Assembly (NCBI RefSeq): GCF_000716595.1
Contig: NZ_JNXC01000033.1
Coordinates: 22,907-86,906, forward strand
Reading direction: 5' to 3'
Source of the DNA: Saccharothrix sp. NRRL B-16314
Lineage (GTDB): Bacteria > Actinomycetota > Actinomycetes > Mycobacteriales > Pseudonocardiaceae
DNA: 64,000 nt
The position numbers were made by a program, and so were the translations under genes. The notes under the pieces were generated by a model that was not told the DNA's origin, ran no database searches, and worked only from the letters and a program-made list of their open reading frames with translations. This document shows positions 1-10,422 of this stretch, one piece after another; positions within the stretch are counted from its first letter, which is position 1, and the number at the start of each line of letters is the position of its first letter.

Positions 1-431
1 GGGCGCAGGAAGCCCAGGGTTTCCACCAGGTCGGTCGGCGCGACCGGGACACCGATGCCGACCACCCGGTCGATCGCCGAACCGGCGACGACCTCCGCCG
101 CCGGGTGCGTGCCGGTGAGCGCCGATTGGCCGGGGAACCGGATGCACCGGCCGTCGGTCCGTTCCCGGCCCGCCCGCGCGGCACGTGAAGCAGGCGAATC
201 AGGGTCGACGTCGACGGCGACCGGGCCGCCCAGGGCCGCCGACAAGCGGTCGACGTCGACCTCACCCGTCACGTGGGCGGACAGCGTGGTGACGGCGACC
301 GGCCCGAGCCGGTCGGTGTGCGTGCACACGAAGCCCGCCGGCACGTCGTCGAGCGCGGCCAGCAGCAGTGCGTCCACGTGCGCCGCGCCGTGCCCGCCGG
401 GCAGGGTGGGCACGGCGCCGAGCCAGCTCAT
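1..431 (-). CDS. Hypothetical protein, 3' part beyond window
   Basis: The gene starts with ATG at 431 and runs off the left edge; 143 codons are visible. It begins MSWLGAVPTLPGGHGAAHVD and contains two cysteines and no signal peptide or membrane segment that I can see. The ATG overlaps the TGA of the upstream PHP-domain gene by one base (TGATG), so the two are translationally coupled and probably act together. I do not recognise the family. Confidence 0.6.
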   Translation of the reverse strand, partial: MSWLGAVPTLPGGHGAAHVDALLLAALDDVPAGFVCTHTDRLGPVAVTTLSAHVTGEVDVDRLSAALGGPVAVDVDPDSPASRAARAGRERTDGRCIRFPGQSALTGTHPAAEVVAGSAIDRVVGIGVPVAPTDLVETLGFLR

Positions 432-2125
432 CAGACGACGTCGACGAACACCGGGTTCGCGTAGAACCACAGGTCCGCCCACGGGTCGGCGTCACCGATC
501 ACGTCCATCACCGGGTTGCCGTCCGACGTCGACCGGTTGCCGTCCGAACCGCGCAGCCGCAGGTAGAACGCGCCTTCGACACCGCGGAACGTGTGCGTGA
601 ACTTCACCGTGCCGCGCGCGGTGCGGTTGACCTCGAACGACTTGACCACCTTCGTCGCCGGCGCGGAGAACGCGTCGCGGTCGACCGCCGGACCGGTGAC
701 GGGGCCCGCGATCAGGTCCACCTTCGCCAGTCGGGGCACCACACCGGCGAAGTTCGCGGCACGGGCCAGGTCGACCTCGATCACCACCTCGACGTCGTCA
801 CCGCGCCGGACGAACGTGCGTCCGCCGATGGTGACGCCGCGGTTGTCGCCCTCGCCGAGCGACCGCACCCGCAGGTCCAGCCCATCGACGAGCCGCCCGT
901 GCACCGCGACGACCTTGCCGCCCTGCATGCCGCGCATCAAGTCCACATAGGACTTCGAGTTCGCGCCGACGAGCGTCGAGCTGTAGTAGCCCGGCCAGTA
1001 GTCGCCGTAGACCTGCGGCGCGCCGGTGTCGACGGGAGCGCCGCGGGTACCGGTCTCGTTGTGGTTGCCGACGCCCGGCTTGTGGGTGTCCTGGTGCACC
1101 TGGTGGGCGTCCGAGGTCGCGGTGACCCACCACGGCCTGCCCTCGGCGAGCAGCGAGTCCCACAGGCCGCCGACCTTCGCGGTCATCCAGTCGAACCCGC
1201 CGTAGGTGCGGTACGGGTTCTCGGTCGCGGTCGGCGCGAAGCCCGGGAAGCTGTCCTGGTTGGGCGAGCCGTCGTAGTACCCGCGCGCGCCGCCGCGACC
1301 ACCGTCGGCGGTCTTGATGCCCGCTGCCTGGTGGCCGGGCGCGCCCTCCATGCCCACCGCCACACCGGGCGCGGCGTCACGCCAGCCGCGGAACTCGTGC
1401 GGGCTGTCCACGCCGCGCCGGGCCGGGTGGTTGGCGAACATCAGCGCGATCTCGGTGCGGCCGGACAGCACCTGCGACTCCAGGTAGCGCAGGGCCGCCA
1501 ACGCGTACGGCTCGCCGTCTGCCGACGTGGAGCGGGTGAGCACGCCCTTGCCGCCGCGGTCGACGGGGGTGGACAGGACGCCGCCGTCGTAGGCGGCCTC
1601 GAAGGCGCGCAGGATGTCCACCGTGGACCGGCCGGGCGGCAGGAACACGGTGGCGTGCTCGGCGCCCGGGATGTTCCACTCCAGTCCCTGGTAGACCAGC
1701 ACGTCCCGGTGCGACTTGCGGGCCTGCTCGATGTCCGGCGCGACCAGGTCGACGGAGAACTTCTCGTGCGCCACACCGCCGTGGTCGGTGATGACGACCC
1801 AGTCCAGCCCGTGCTCGCGGGCCTTGGCGACCTGCTGGGCGACCTCGTACTGGCCGTCGGAGGAGTACTTGGTGTGGATGTGGTGGTCGCCCGCGTACCA
1901 GCGCCCGCGTCCGCGCCACGGGTTCACCGGCGTGGCCGGGCGGTCGTCGTGCGCGTGGGCCGCGGTCGCGCCGAGCGTCGTGGCCACGCCCGCCGCGCCC
2001 AGTCCGGCGAGGAAACGGCGTCGTGCCACCGAGAGCGGCCGGTCGTCACCGCTGTCGCGCCAGCTCCCCTCGACCTCTTCGTGGTGGTGCTCGTGGGAGT
2101 GGTCGTGGGGGTGGTGGTGCGACAT
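431..2125 (-). CDS. PHP-domain phosphoesterase-like protein with Tat signal
   Basis: A 564-aa protein. Residues 1-17 are extremely His-rich (MSHHHPHDHSHEHHHEE). A twin-arginine signal follows at about residues 36-62 (RRRFLAGLGAAG, ending near AAHAHDD), which predicts export of a folded, metal-loaded enzyme. The PHP signature follows at about 77-115 (GDHHIHTKYSSDG and later VVITDHGG), typical of histidine/aspartate-liganded phosphoesterases. Further conserved acids and histidines appear in TSDAHQVHQD about two thirds of the way along. The substrate is unknown. It is divergent from kdpD, with 132 bp between the starts, and coupled to the partial gene downstream. The His-rich tract before the Tat motif is odd, because it would be cleaved off with the signal. 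Confidence 0.85.
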   Translation of the reverse strand: MSHHHPHDHSHEHHHEEVEGSWRDSGDDRPLSVARRRFLAGLGAAGVATTLGATAAHAHDDRPATPVNPWRGRGRWYAGDHHIHTKYSSDGQYEVAQQVAKAREHGLDWVVITDHGGVAHEKFSVDLVAPDIEQARKSHRDVLVYQGLEWNIPGAEHATVFLPPGRSTVDILRAFEAAYDGGVLSTPVDRGGKGVLTRSTSADGEPYALAALRYLESQVLSGRTEIALMFANHPARRGVDSPHEFRGWRDAAPGVAVGMEGAPGHQAAGIKTADGGRGGARGYYDGSPNQDSFPGFAPTATENPYRTYGGFDWMTAKVGGLWDSLLAEGRPWWVTATSDAHQVHQDTHKPGVGNHNETGTRGAPVDTGAPQVYGDYWPGYYSSTLVGANSKSYVDLMRGMQGGKVVAVHGRLVDGLDLRVRSLGEGDNRGVTIGGRTFVRRGDDVEVVIEVDLARAANFAGVVPRLAKVDLIAGPVTGPAVDRDAFSAPATKVVKSFEVNRTARGTVKFTHTFRGVEGAFYLRLRGSDGNRSTSDGNPVMDVIGDADPWADLWFYANPVFVDVV

Positions 2126-2257
2126 GCGTTCCAGCTCCGATCTGACCCGGACGGCGGTGGTCGGAGCGAAGTATCGTCATTCGGCCATGAGTGGCGGCGG
2201 TGGTCGCGTGCGAACACCCGGTGAACATCCCTCTCCCCGCGCGAGCACACTGGCGCT

Positions 2258-4789
2258 GTGGACGGCAAGCGCAAGCGCGGCGAGTTGCGGATCTACCTCG
2301 GCGCGGCGCCCGGTGTCGGCAAGACGTTCGCCATGCTCAGCGAGGCGCACCGACGACGGGCCCGCGGCACCGACGTGGTCGTCGGCCTGGTCGAGACGCA
2401 CGGCCGGGAGCAGGTCGAGGCGTTGCTCGAAGGCCTGGAGCGGCTGCCTCCCGACCACGCGGAACTGGACCTCGACGCCCTGCTGGCCCGTGCGCCGGAG
2501 GTCGCGGTGGTGGACGAGCTGGCCCACGTCAACGGGTCCGGCTCCCGCAACGCCAAGCGCTGGCAGGACGTCGAGGAGCTGCTGGACGCGGGCGTCGACG
2601 TGCTGTCCACGGTCAACGTCCAGCACCTCGAATCGCTCAACGACGTGGTCGAGCGGATCACCGGCGTGGCGCAGCACGAGACCGTGCCGGACGAGGTGGT
2701 GCGACGCGCCGAGCAGGTAGAACTGGTCGACATCACGCCGGAGGCGCTGCGCCGGCGCCTCGCGCACGGCAACGTCTACGCCGCGCACCGGATCGACGCG
2801 GCGCTGGGCAACTACTTCCGGATCGGCAACCTGACCGCGTTGCGCGAACTCGCCCTGCTGTGGGTCGCCGACCAGGTCGAGGTCGCGTTGCAGCGGTACC
2901 GCTCGGAGCAGCACATCACCGACACCTGGGAGACCAGGGAACGGGTCGTGGTGGCCATCAGCGGCGGCCCGGAGAGCGAGATGCTGATCCGCCGGGCCCG
3001 CCGCATCGCGGTGCGCGCGGGCGCGGAGCTGGTGGTCGTGCACATCATGCGCGGCGGTGGGCTGACCGGTGCGTCACCGCGGCTGGTGGCCGCGTTGCGG
3101 CGGGTCACCGAGGACGTGGGCGCGACGTTCCACACCGTGGTCGGCGACGACGTGCCGACCGCGTTGCTGGACTTCGCGCGCGGCGTGAACGCGACGCAGC
3201 TGGTGCTGGGGACGTCCCGCCGCTCACGCCTGGCGCGGGTGTTCGCCGAGAGCATCGGTGCGGCCGTCACCCAGGCGTCCGGGCCGATCGACGTGCACAT
3301 GGTCACGCACGACGAGGCGCGTCGCGTCCCCCGGTGGCGTCTCGGCGGCGCGAAGGCCCGGTGGCGCAGCCTGCTGGGCTGGGCGTTGGCGGTGCTGCTG
3401 CCCGTCGCCGTGACGGGCGCGGGACTGCTGTGGCGGGACAGCCTGGCGTTCTCCACCGACGTGGTCGGGTTCCTGCTGGCCGCGGTGGTGGTCGCGCTGG
3501 TGGGCGGGCTCGGCCCGGCGCTCGGCGCCGCGTTCCTCGGGGCGGGGCTGCTGAGCTACTTCTTCACACCGCCGCGCTTCAGCCTGGCCGTCGGCACACC
3601 CGCGGCGCTGGTCACGTTGGTCGCCATGACGGTGGTCGCGGTGCTGGTCGCGCTGGTGGTGGACCGGGCGGCGCGGCTGGCCGAGCAGGGCGCGCGGGCC
3701 CGGACCGAGGCCGCGCTGCTCGCCTCCTACGCGCGGACCGTGCTGACCAGCCCGTTCCCGGTGGTCCGGCTGCTGGAGAAGGTGCGGGAGAACTTCGGGC
3801 TGGAGTCGGTGGCGTTGCTGGAGCGGCGTGACGGCGAGTGGGAACGGGTGGCGTGCGTCGGACCGAGTCCGTGCGCGGAGCCGGACGACGCCGACGTGGA
3901 CGTGCCGGTGACGGCGGACGTGCACCTGTCGTTGCGCGGCCGGACGCTGCCGGCGGGGGACCAGCGGGCGTTGGAAGCGGCGGCCGGTCAGGCGTTGCTG
4001 GCGTTGCGGCAGCAGCGGATGGCCGCCGAGACCGCCGAGGCGCAGCGGCGGGCGGAGACGACCGAGCTGCGCACGGCGTTGCTGTCCGCCGTGGGTCACG
4101 ACCTGCGCACGCCGTTGACCTCGATCAAGGCCGCCATCGGCAGCCTGCGCGACACCGGCCTGCGGCTGTCCGAGGAGGACACCTCCGAGCTGCTGGAGAC
4201 GGTGGAGGTGTCCGCCGACCGGCTGACCGGGCTGATCGACAACCTGCTGGACTCGTCCCGGCTGGCCACTGGCGCGGTCGCACCGCAACTGCGTGCCGTG
4301 ACGTACGACGAGGTGGTGGCGCGGGCCCTGGCCGGCATCGACGGGCGCGGCATGCTGTCCGTGGACGTGGCCGAACACCTGCCGCCCGTCCTCGCCGACG
4401 TCGGCCTGCTGGAACGCGTGGTCGCGAACGTGATCGACAACGCGCTGCGGCACGGCCGGCTCAGCCCGCGCCGGGTGGTGGACGTGGACGGCGACGGCCG
4501 GATCAAGGTGGACGAGCCGGAGATCGCGGTGCGCGCCAGCGCCTACGGCGACCGGGTCGAGCTGCGCGTCGTCGACCACGGCCAAGGGCTGCCGAAGAAC
4601 ACCGCGAGCGCGGTGTTCGCGCCGTTCCAACGCCTGGGCGACCGTGCCGCCACGCCGGGGGTCGGCCTCGGGTTGAGCGTGGCCAAGGGTTTCGTGGACG
4701 CGATGGGCGGCGCGATCACGGCGGAGGACACGCCCGGCGGCGGCCTGACCATGGTGATCTCGCTGCCGATCGCCCCGGTGACGGGCTGA
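2258..4789 (+). CDS. kdpD: Sensor histidine kinase KdpD
   Basis: An 843-aa membrane kinase that in other bacteria senses K+ limitation or turgor and controls kdpFABC through KdpE. The KdpD domain is N-terminal with Walker A GAAPGVGKT at residues 15-23. A USP-like nucleotide-binding domain lies at about 230-350, four close membrane helices (DUF4118) at about 365-475, then a GAF-like region. The HisKA H-box SAVGHDLRTPLTS has the phospho-acceptor at His614. The ATPase N-box is VIDNALRHG, and the G-boxes are DHGQGLP and GVGLGLSVAKG. The start is GTG at 2258. All catalytic motifs are intact. No kdpE and no kdpFABC genes are adjacent: the next gene is convergent and unrelated. Confidence 0.93.
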   Translation: MDGKRKRGELRIYLGAAPGVGKTFAMLSEAHRRRARGTDVVVGLVETHGREQVEALLEGLERLPPDHAELDLDALLARAPEVAVVDELAHVNGSGSRNAKRWQDVEELLDAGVDVLSTVNVQHLESLNDVVERITGVAQHETVPDEVVRRAEQVELVDITPEALRRRLAHGNVYAAHRIDAALGNYFRIGNLTALRELALLWVADQVEVALQRYRSEQHITDTWETRERVVVAISGGPESEMLIRRARRIAVRAGAELVVVHIMRGGGLTGASPRLVAALRRVTEDVGATFHTVVGDDVPTALLDFARGVNATQLVLGTSRRSRLARVFAESIGAAVTQASGPIDVHMVTHDEARRVPRWRLGGAKARWRSLLGWALAVLLPVAVTGAGLLWRDSLAFSTDVVGFLLAAVVVALVGGLGPALGAAFLGAGLLSYFFTPPRFSLAVGTPAALVTLVAMTVVAVLVALVVDRAARLAEQGARARTEAALLASYARTVLTSPFPVVRLLEKVRENFGLESVALLERRDGEWERVACVGPSPCAEPDDADVDVPVTADVHLSLRGRTLPAGDQRALEAAAGQALLALRQQRMAAETAEAQRRAETTELRTALLSAVGHDLRTPLTSIKAAIGSLRDTGLRLSEEDTSELLETVEVSADRLTGLIDNLLDSSRLATGAVAPQLRAVTYDEVVARALAGIDGRGMLSVDVAEHLPPVLADVGLLERVVANVIDNALRHGRLSPRRVVDVDGDGRIKVDEPEIAVRASAYGDRVELRVVDHGQGLPKNTASAVFAPFQRLGDRAATPGVGLGLSVAKGFVDAMGGAITAEDTPGGGLTMVISLPIAPVTG

Positions 4790-4817
4790 GCGCCGCCACC
4801 GGGGTCCGAGAGGGGCG

Positions 4818-5954
4818 TCAGCCCTGCGGAGTGGTGCTGATCAGGGTCCACTTCACGGCCTTGAGGGTGCCGTCGGCGGTGGTGCTCTCGCCGACGATCA
4901 AGCCGCGGTCGTTCAACGCCACCGGCAGGGTGTGCGCGCCGCCGAGCGAGCCGAGGTAGGTGATCCTGCCGTCGCGCCACAGGAACGCGCGGGGCGCGTC
5001 GGGGTTGTCCGCCGAGGTCCAGCCGATCACGTCACCGCGTTCGTTGACCGCGACCGCCTCGGACGGTCCGGGCACGCCCAGGTCGACCGGCTTGCCGCCG
5101 CCCGGCCACAGCGTCGCCCGCCTGACCGCGTTGAAGCCCGTGGACCAGCCGACGACGTCACCGCGCTCGTTGATGGCCTGCGGACCGTTCGCCACCTGGC
5201 CGGACGGCGACAGCACGGTCACGCCGGCGCCTTCCCAGAGCAGCGCCTGCGTGCCCCGGTTGCCGACGATCACCCCGGCCTCGTTGATCGCCTCCACCGA
5301 GTAGCTGCCGGAGCCGGGCGCGGCGGCCAGCGGCTCGCACTTCGTGGTGTCGACGCAGCGGAACGCGTGCACGTCGGTGCCGAACATGGGCGTCTTCGAC
5401 CCGGCGACGACCCCGGCGTCGTTGATCGCGTTCAGCGACAGGTGCGGGCCGGACAGCGGCAGCGCCGTGTGCTTGCCGTCCCGCCACACGGCCGCTCTTT
5501 CCTGGTGGTAGCCGTAAGGCGAGGTGGAGTACGTCATCGGCACCGCGCCGTTGTTGTTGATCGCCGACGCGGAGACCCAGCCCGATCCGGCCGGCGTGAT
5601 GTCGGTGACCTTGCCCTCGTGCCAGATGAGGGGGCGCTGGACGTAGGGCCCGGCGCCGCTGACCGCGACGAGGCCGAGCACCTGGCCGATCTGGTTGAGC
5701 CCGGTCGGTGTCCCGGTGCCGAGGTCGGTGCCCGCGTTGCCGCGCGCCCACTGCACGGCGTGCGGCGCGCCGTTGCCGTAGGCGGCTCCGACGACCTGGC
5801 CGAGGTCGTTGACCGAGATCGTGCGGTGGGTCGGGTAGCCGGGCAGGCCGGGCAGTTCGGTGACGACGGCGGCTGCCCGCGCGGCGGGCGCGGTCAGCAG
5901 AGGCAGGGCCACGGCCAGGGCGAGAACGGCTGCGGGCGTGCGTAACTTGGGCAT
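4818..5954 (-). CDS. Secreted HAF-repeat protein
   Basis: A 378-aa protein with a Sec signal peptide (residues 1 to about 27, ending TAPAARAAA). The rest is built of HAF-type repeats, seen as recurring blocks of the form INxxGxVVG...A.LW..G: INNNGAV, INDAGVVAG, INEAGVIVG, INERGDVVG, VNERGDVIG and LNDRGLIVG. Such proteins are predicted extracellular beta-propeller-like folds of unknown function. Two cysteines in RCVDTTKCEP may form a disulfide. The gene is convergent with kdpD (28 bp apart) and divergent from the kinase-like gene at 6050. Confidence 0.85.
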   Translation of the reverse strand: MPKLRTPAAVLALAVALPLLTAPAARAAAVVTELPGLPGYPTHRTISVNDLGQVVGAAYGNGAPHAVQWARGNAGTDLGTGTPTGLNQIGQVLGLVAVSGAGPYVQRPLIWHEGKVTDITPAGSGWVSASAINNNGAVPMTYSTSPYGYHQERAAVWRDGKHTALPLSGPHLSLNAINDAGVVAGSKTPMFGTDVHAFRCVDTTKCEPLAAAPGSGSYSVEAINEAGVIVGNRGTQALLWEGAGVTVLSPSGQVANGPQAINERGDVVGWSTGFNAVRRATLWPGGGKPVDLGVPGPSEAVAVNERGDVIGWTSADNPDAPRAFLWRDGRITYLGSLGGAHTLPVALNDRGLIVGESTTADGTLKAVKWTLISTTPQG

Positions 5955-6049
5955 GGTCGCTCCATTGCGAGATGTCCGCTGAATCGATTTCGACGGTAGT
6001 CTGGGCGCAGTCGTACCGGCGACGGCCGGACAGCGGAATCGGGGGATCG

Positions 6050-6913
6050 TTGTCCGTCCCGGGTGTTCTGGCGCAGGAGGTCCTGGCCGCGCTGGGGGAC
6101 GAGGTCGTCCCGCTCACCGGTGGCGTGGTCAACGCGGTGTGGCTGGCCCGCCACGCCGACCGGGTGCTCAAGACGAACGAGGCCGCGCCGCCCACGCTGT
6201 TCGAGATCGAGGCGGAAGGCTTGGCCGTGCTCCGCCGACACGGTCTGACGACCCCTCGGGTGCACGACGTCGGGCCCGACTGGATGCTGCTGGAGGCGCT
6301 CACGCCGCAGCCGCCCGCGTCCGACGCGTTCTGGGAGAGCGCCGGGCGGGCGATCGCCGCGCTGCACGACGTGCGCGGCCCGCGGTTCGGCTGGGACCAC
6401 GACGGGTGGCTCGGCTTGCTGCCCCAGCACAACGCGTGGCACGACGACGGGCACGTGTTCTTCGCCGAGCAGCGGCTGCTCCGGTACCTGGACGAGCCCA
6501 AGGCCGACGCGGTGCTGACCGCCGACGACCGGGACGCGCTGGAACGGCTCTGCGCGCGGTTGCCGGAGATCGTGCCCGCCGCGCCGCCCGCGTTGACCCA
6601 CGGCGACCTGTGGCACAACAACGTCGTGGCCACCGCGGCCGGCGAACCCGCGTTCATCGACCCGGCGGTGTCGTGGACGTGGCCGGAGGTGGACGTGAGC
6701 ATGATGTTCTGCAGCGACCACTCGCCGGCCGGGTTCTTCGCCGCCTACCACGAGGTCCGGCCGCCGGAGCCCGGCTGGCAGGACCGGATGCACGTCCTGA
6801 ACCTGCGGGAAGTGCTCAGCACCCTGGCGCACGAAGGTGATCGCTGGGGCGCGTTGGGCTACTTCCGCGACGTGGTGCGCCCGTTCCACCGGGTGCCGCG
6901 GTCCGGCGGGTAG
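6050..6913 (+). CDS. Fructosamine kinase / aminoglycoside phosphotransferase family protein
   Basis: About 287 aa in the protein-kinase-like APH/fructosamine-3-kinase fold. The catalytic loop is THGDLWHNNVV (H-G-D-x-W-x-x-N, the fructosamine kinase form) and the metal-binding segment is FIDPAVSWTWPEVDVSM. Other family hallmarks are LTGGVVNAVW in the N-lobe and FGWDHDGWLGLLPQ. It probably phosphorylates glycated amines or a small sugar-amine. I chose TTG at 6050, just after GGGGGA at 6041-6046. The in-frame ATG at 5972 would leave only 17 bp to the divergent HAF gene and adds a non-conserved leader. Confidence 0.82.
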   Translation: MSVPGVLAQEVLAALGDEVVPLTGGVVNAVWLARHADRVLKTNEAAPPTLFEIEAEGLAVLRRHGLTTPRVHDVGPDWMLLEALTPQPPASDAFWESAGRAIAALHDVRGPRFGWDHDGWLGLLPQHNAWHDDGHVFFAEQRLLRYLDEPKADAVLTADDRDALERLCARLPEIVPAAPPALTHGDLWHNNVVATAAGEPAFIDPAVSWTWPEVDVSMMFCSDHSPAGFFAAYHEVRPPEPGWQDRMHVLNLREVLSTLAHEGDRWGALGYFRDVVRPFHRVPRSGG

Positions 6914-6962
6914 GCCCGATCGAGTGGTGGCCGGCCGCCGAGCCGGGGTGACGGTGCCCCGA

Positions 6963-7562
6963 TCACCGGCCGGTCGCGTCCAGCGGGTTCGCCGCTACCC
7001 GGTCCGTCCACCCGCTGCCCATCAGCTCGGCCACCGCGCAGCCGGGTTTGCGGGCGGCCTGCTCGTCGGCCCGCGCCAGGAACGCCTCCGCGAACCCGAG
7101 CCGCGGGAACCGGGTGACCACGTCGTCCTTGACCTGGTCGGTGAAGCGGTCCAACCCGCCACCGGACACGTCGGCGGTGACCGCGACCTGCAACAGGTGG
7201 CTCTCCGGGTCGTCGTCCGCGGACACGTCGTCGCGCATGTGCAGCACGATGATCTCGGCCAGCCGGTCCCGCCGCACCCGTCCCCAGCCGGCGCCGGCCG
7301 CGAACACCCAAGCCAGGTGGCCGCTCGCCTCCTCGAACGGCATGGTGTGGCTGTCGAACGGCGGGGTGAGCGCGAGGTCGTGCAGGAGCGCGGCCACGTA
7401 CAGCAGTTCGCCGTCGTGCGGGATGTCCGCGGACGCCGCGTGCACGACGGCCCACGCGTGTGCCCGCAGCGAGTGGTTCAGCAACCACGGCTCGGCGTAC
7501 TCGTGGCACACGTCGAGCGCCGCGGCGGCGGCCTTGGAATCAGGCGGGGTGAAGAAGTCCAC
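6963..7562 (-). CDS. HD-domain protein (cyanamide hydratase-like)
   Basis: 199 aa with the metal-binding HD core: NHSLRAHAW (first histidine), then ALLHDLALTP (His-Asp), then FDSHTMPFEEASGHLAW. The arrangement is like HD enzymes annotated as cyanamide hydratase or DJ-1/PfpI-associated HD proteins; the substrate is not deducible. Near the end, ADEQAARKPGCAVAELM matches the C-terminal helix of that group. It lies 61 bp downstream of fadH on the same strand and may be read from the padR promoter. Inverted arms GGAACGG (7579-7585) and CCGTTCC (7612-7618) lie in between. Confidence 0.8.
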   Translation of the reverse strand: MDFFTPPDSKAAAAALDVCHEYAEPWLLNHSLRAHAWAVVHAASADIPHDGELLYVAALLHDLALTPPFDSHTMPFEEASGHLAWVFAAGAGWGRVRRDRLAEIIVLHMRDDVSADDDPESHLLQVAVTADVSGGGLDRFTDQVKDDVVTRFPRLGFAEAFLARADEQAARKPGCAVAELMGSGWTDRVAANPLDATGR

Positions 7563-7623
7563 GGCGTCCAGCCTAGGTGGAACGGCGGGGGATCACTCGG
7601 TGACCTGACGACCGTTCCGCCGG

Positions 7624-10218
<2,595 letters not shown>

Positions 10219-10269
10219 TAGGTCACCGCGAACCGGGCGGGAAATGAATTCGAGGCGAAAAATGACAAA

Positions 10270-10295
10270 GGCAAGGAAGTCGTCGACTCCTTGCC
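10270..10295. repeat. Inverted repeat GGCAAGGA / TCCTTGCC
   Basis: Perfect 8-bp arms (10270-10277 and 10288-10295) around a 10-base loop that contains GTCGAC. The site sits between padR and the RAE of rph. Its arms share GCAAGG/CCTTGC with the RAE core 30 bp further on, so it may be a second binding site or an attenuator hairpin. Confidence 0.4.
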
Positions 10296-10318
10296 ACTTT
10301 CACCATATAGCACGACGG

Positions 10319-10337
10319 GGGTCTTGCGGCAAGGCCC
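10319..10337 (+). promoter_or_regulatory. Rifamycin-associated element (RAE) upstream of rph
   Basis: GGGTCTTGC-G-GCAAGGCCC is a 19-base inverted repeat with one mismatch. It keeps the core CTTGCGGCAAG of the published RAE (consensus close to GGGGCTTGCGGCAAGGCCCC), a cis element found before rifamycin-inactivating genes in actinomycetes and needed for induction by rifamycins. It lies 85 bp upstream of the rph start. The match is by eye from memory of the consensus. Confidence 0.8.
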
Positions 10338-10422
10338 GGGTCGTACCGCAGAATCTCCGGCCGAAGCCGGAAATCGTGGAATGCAACAGGCCCGAAAGGG
10401 TCGACGGGGGGAAGGTCGGCGA

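Noticed and set aside
7579..7618. Terminator between fadH and the HD gene
   Set aside because: The arms are only 7 bp apart by 26 bases and no U-tract follows; too weak to call.
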